From CAYJAD01 sp964370305 (GTDB taxonomy: Bacteria > Desulfobacterota > Desulfovibrionia > Desulfovibrionales > Desulfovibrionaceae): DNA of 6,321 nucleotides. A program made the position numbers and the translations under genes. Below are positions 4,773 through 6,321 of the stretch, one piece after another. Location of the stretch: NCBI GenBank assembly GCA_964370305.1, contig CAYJIU010000101.1, forward strand, positions 1 to 6,321, given 5' to 3'. The notes under the pieces were generated by a model. It did not search any database, had not been told where the DNA came from, and saw only the letters and a program-made list of their open reading frames with translations. Position 1 is the stretch's first letter, and each line of letters opens with the position of its first letter.

Positions 4773-6076
4773 TGTCAATTTTCACAAAAAATGCCGCCTT
4801 ATCTGCCGTTGCCAAAAAACATCTAAAAAAAATCTGCCAAGAAGAAGGCCTAAGCCAAGACTTTGTACGTGAAGCCATAGAAGAAGGAACCATGGTTTTA
4901 CTCGGCAATCCCAAGCATAAAAATCTTGCTCCTTGTCTGATTGGGCAACCAGCGCGTGTAAAAATTAATGCCAACTTAGGCACATCTCCTCTATCCCATT
5001 GCGTAAAGAGTGAAGAAATAAAAATACAAACAGCATTGGATGCTGGTGCAGACACGGTGATGGATCTTTCCATAGCCGGCGATCTTGATGCCATACGTTT
5101 AAGCATGTTAAAGACTTGCAAAGCTCCCTTGGGCACAGTTCCCATCTATGCTGTAGGTCAAAAATTACTTGATGCAGATAAAACCATAGCCGCCATGACT
5201 GTGGATATGCTGCTGGATGAAATATTAAAACAAGCTCGTCAAGGTGTTGATTATATGACCGTACACTGCGGTCTAACTAGACGTGGTGCCGAATGGGGAG
5301 ATACAAATTATCAAAGCCCAGGCGGGCGTATTATGGGCATTGTATCGCGCGGCGGCGCCATGTTGGCACGTTGGATGCTTGAACATGACCAAGAAAATCC
5401 ACTCCTTACTCATTTTGAACGTATTTTAGACATAGCCCTTGAATACAATGTGACCCTTTCCTTAGGCGATGGATTGCGCCCCGGTGCTGGCAGTGATGCT
5501 GGTGACGCCGCACAATGGGAGGAAGTATTAACCCTTGGACGCTTGGTATTACAAGCCAAGGAGCGCGGCGTGCAAGCTATGATTGAAGGCCCAGGCCATG
5601 TGCCGTTACATGAAGTTGAGGCACAAATAAGAGGCATAAAAGGCCTTACGCACAACGCGCCACTCTATGTACTTGGGCCACTCGTGGTGGATAGTGCTCC
5701 AGGCTACGATCATATAGCTGGTGCCATTGGCGGAGCTTTGGCTGTGCGGGCAGGAGTTGATTTTTTATGCTATCTAACCCCAGCTGAGCACCTAACTTTA
5801 CCAGATAAAAGTGATGTATATGCTGGTGTTATGGCATCACGCGTGGCGGCACATGCTGGTGAGGTTGCCATGCAAACGCCACAAGCTATAGCAAGGGAAA
5901 AGGCCATGAACTTAGCGCGAAGAGCACTTGATTGGGATGGTATGACCAAGGCCGCTCTTGATCCCACTATGCTTGAAAAAAGACGTGAGGCACACAAGCA
6001 AGAAGAAGTTTGCGCCATGTGCGGTAAGTTTTGCGCTGTAAAAATGCTTAGAGATCGAGAAAATAAACAAGCGTAA
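4772..6076 (+). CDS. thiC: Phosphomethylpyrimidine synthase ThiC
   Basis: ThiC is a non-canonical radical-SAM enzyme that converts aminoimidazole ribotide to hydroxymethylpyrimidine phosphate, the pyrimidine precursor of thiamine. The 434-residue product is the short form without the long N-terminal extension of enterobacterial ThiC (about 630 residues). Family motifs include INANLGTS (65-72), GRIMGIVSRGGA, SLGDGLRPG, EGPGHVPLHE, GPLVVDSAPGYDHI and FLCYLTPAEHLTLP. The cluster-binding cysteines are C414, C417 and C421 in CAMCGKFCAVK. Their spacing is CX2CX3C, one residue shorter than the CX2CX4C usually quoted. GGAG (4762-4765) lies 6 bases before the ATG. A TPP riboswitch precedes the gene, confirming its pathway. 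No other thi gene is in the window, and the following 245 bases hold no convincing gene. Confidence 0.97.
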   Translation: MSIFTKNAALSAVAKKHLKKICQEEGLSQDFVREAIEEGTMVLLGNPKHKNLAPCLIGQPARVKINANLGTSPLSHCVKSEEIKIQTALDAGADTVMDLSIAGDLDAIRLSMLKTCKAPLGTVPIYAVGQKLLDADKTIAAMTVDMLLDEILKQARQGVDYMTVHCGLTRRGAEWGDTNYQSPGGRIMGIVSRGGAMLARWMLEHDQENPLLTHFERILDIALEYNVTLSLGDGLRPGAGSDAGDAAQWEEVLTLGRLVLQAKERGVQAMIEGPGHVPLHEVEAQIRGIKGLTHNAPLYVLGPLVVDSAPGYDHIAGAIGGALAVRAGVDFLCYLTPAEHLTLPDKSDVYAGVMASRVAAHAGEVAMQTPQAIAREKAMNLARRALDWDGMTKAALDPTMLEKRREAHKQEEVCAMCGKFCAVKMLRDRENKQA

Positions 6077-6114
6077 AGCATGTTCAATAGTCGACACTGA
6101 AAAGTTATGCAATT

Positions 6115-6265
6115 ATGTGTGCGATTTTGTGTGTATTTTTGATTTTTTCGTGTGGCAAGGCAAAGTAATTTTTGTTGCGTAAATGTATATGAATACCTGC
6201 GTAAAGCAAAAATTATTTTAACGCCGCCACACGGAAAAAGGAAAATACCGCAAAATCGCACAAAT
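6115..6265. repeat. Long imperfect inverted repeat downstream of thiC
   Basis: TGTGCGATTTTG (6118-6129) pairs perfectly with CAAAATCGCACA (6251-6262). Pairing continues inward through TATTTT/AAAATA (6134-6139 with 6242-6247), T5/A5 and CGTGTGGC/GCCACACG (6149-6156 with 6226-6233), GGC/GCC (6159-6161 with 6223-6225), and 6162-6174 with 6207-6219, where one pair is G-T. The 32-base loop carries a smaller GTAT/ATAC hairpin. The arms are about 60 bases each. There is no T-run at either end, so it is not a classic terminator. No target-site duplication is obvious. It may be a non-autonomous insertion, a structured RNA, or an unusual 3' end for thiC. Confidence 0.7.
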
Positions 6266-6272
6266 GTAGCAT

Positions 6273-6288
6273 GTAAGGCCGTAAGGCC
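6273..6288 (+). repeat. Tandem GTAAGGCC repeat forming a short hairpin
   Basis: GTAAGGCC occurs twice in tandem (6273-6280 and 6281-6288). It creates GGCC-GTAA-GGCC (6277-6288), a hairpin with a GNRA-type tetraloop. An A-rich stretch follows rather than a T-run, so it is not a plus-strand terminator. No function can be assigned. Confidence 0.5.
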
Positions 6289-6321
6289 GCGCAAAATAAA
6301 AAAACTACCTTACTATAATAG

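Noticed and set aside
5770..6294. Minus-strand open frame of 174 codons running past the 3' end of thiC
   Set aside because: Half of it is antisense to conserved thiC sequence and the rest covers the inverted repeat. The product looks random, is cysteine-rich and has no motif.
6314..6319. Perfect TATAAT at the right edge as a promoter
   Set aside because: No -35 element lies 16-18 bases upstream, there is no TGn extension, and no downstream sequence is available to support a gene.

Overview
The window reads as an ordinary chromosomal stretch from a low- to moderate-GC anaerobic bacterium, most likely a Desulfovibrio-like sulfate reducer (Desulfovibrionaceae). That placement is inference from protein character: a TauE/SafE-type exporter with a signal-like N-terminus and a small membrane partner, a short ThiC lacking the long N-terminal extension, and the overall style of GreA and MtaB. 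No marker gene proves it. All confident genes are on the + strand.

Layout. Positions 1-40 may hold the first codons of a divergent minus-strand gene. A promoter near 116-142 drives greA (219-707), and its leader contains a terminator-like hairpin. mtaB (714-2066) and a NarL-type response regulator (2083-2730) follow so closely that greA-mtaB-regulator looks like one operon. After a 124-base gap comes a two-gene membrane module: a TauE/SafE-family anion exporter (2855-3826) and a three-helix membrane protein (3837-4259) whose ribosome binding site overlaps the exporter's stop. A 512-base intergenic region follows, unusually rich in structure. It has an 85-base imperfect inverted repeat (4276-4360), then a 212-base block bounded by two identical 30-base palindromes (4379-4408 and 4561-4590) and packed with further hairpins, then a promoter region and a TPP riboswitch. 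The riboswitch controls thiC (4772-6076). Downstream of thiC lies a second large imperfect inverted repeat of about 150 bases (6115-6265).

How it works together. greA (rescue of stalled RNA polymerase) and mtaB (modification of tRNA A37) are housekeeping genes of gene expression. The regulator is atypical because glutamate replaces the phosphoacceptor aspartate, so it may act without phosphorylation. The exporter pair probably handles sulfite, a sulfonate or another small anion. thiC makes the pyrimidine half of thiamine under TPP feedback, apparently at the level of translation initiation.

The best candidate for something undescribed is the block 4379-4596. An extended -10 sequence lies just upstream, the first palindrome would form the 5' end of the RNA, and the second is a strong intrinsic terminator. 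The interior has several perfect helices, some mutually exclusive. It could be a structured small RNA of about 215 nt or a palindrome-bounded mini-element. I do not recognise it as a known RNA family.
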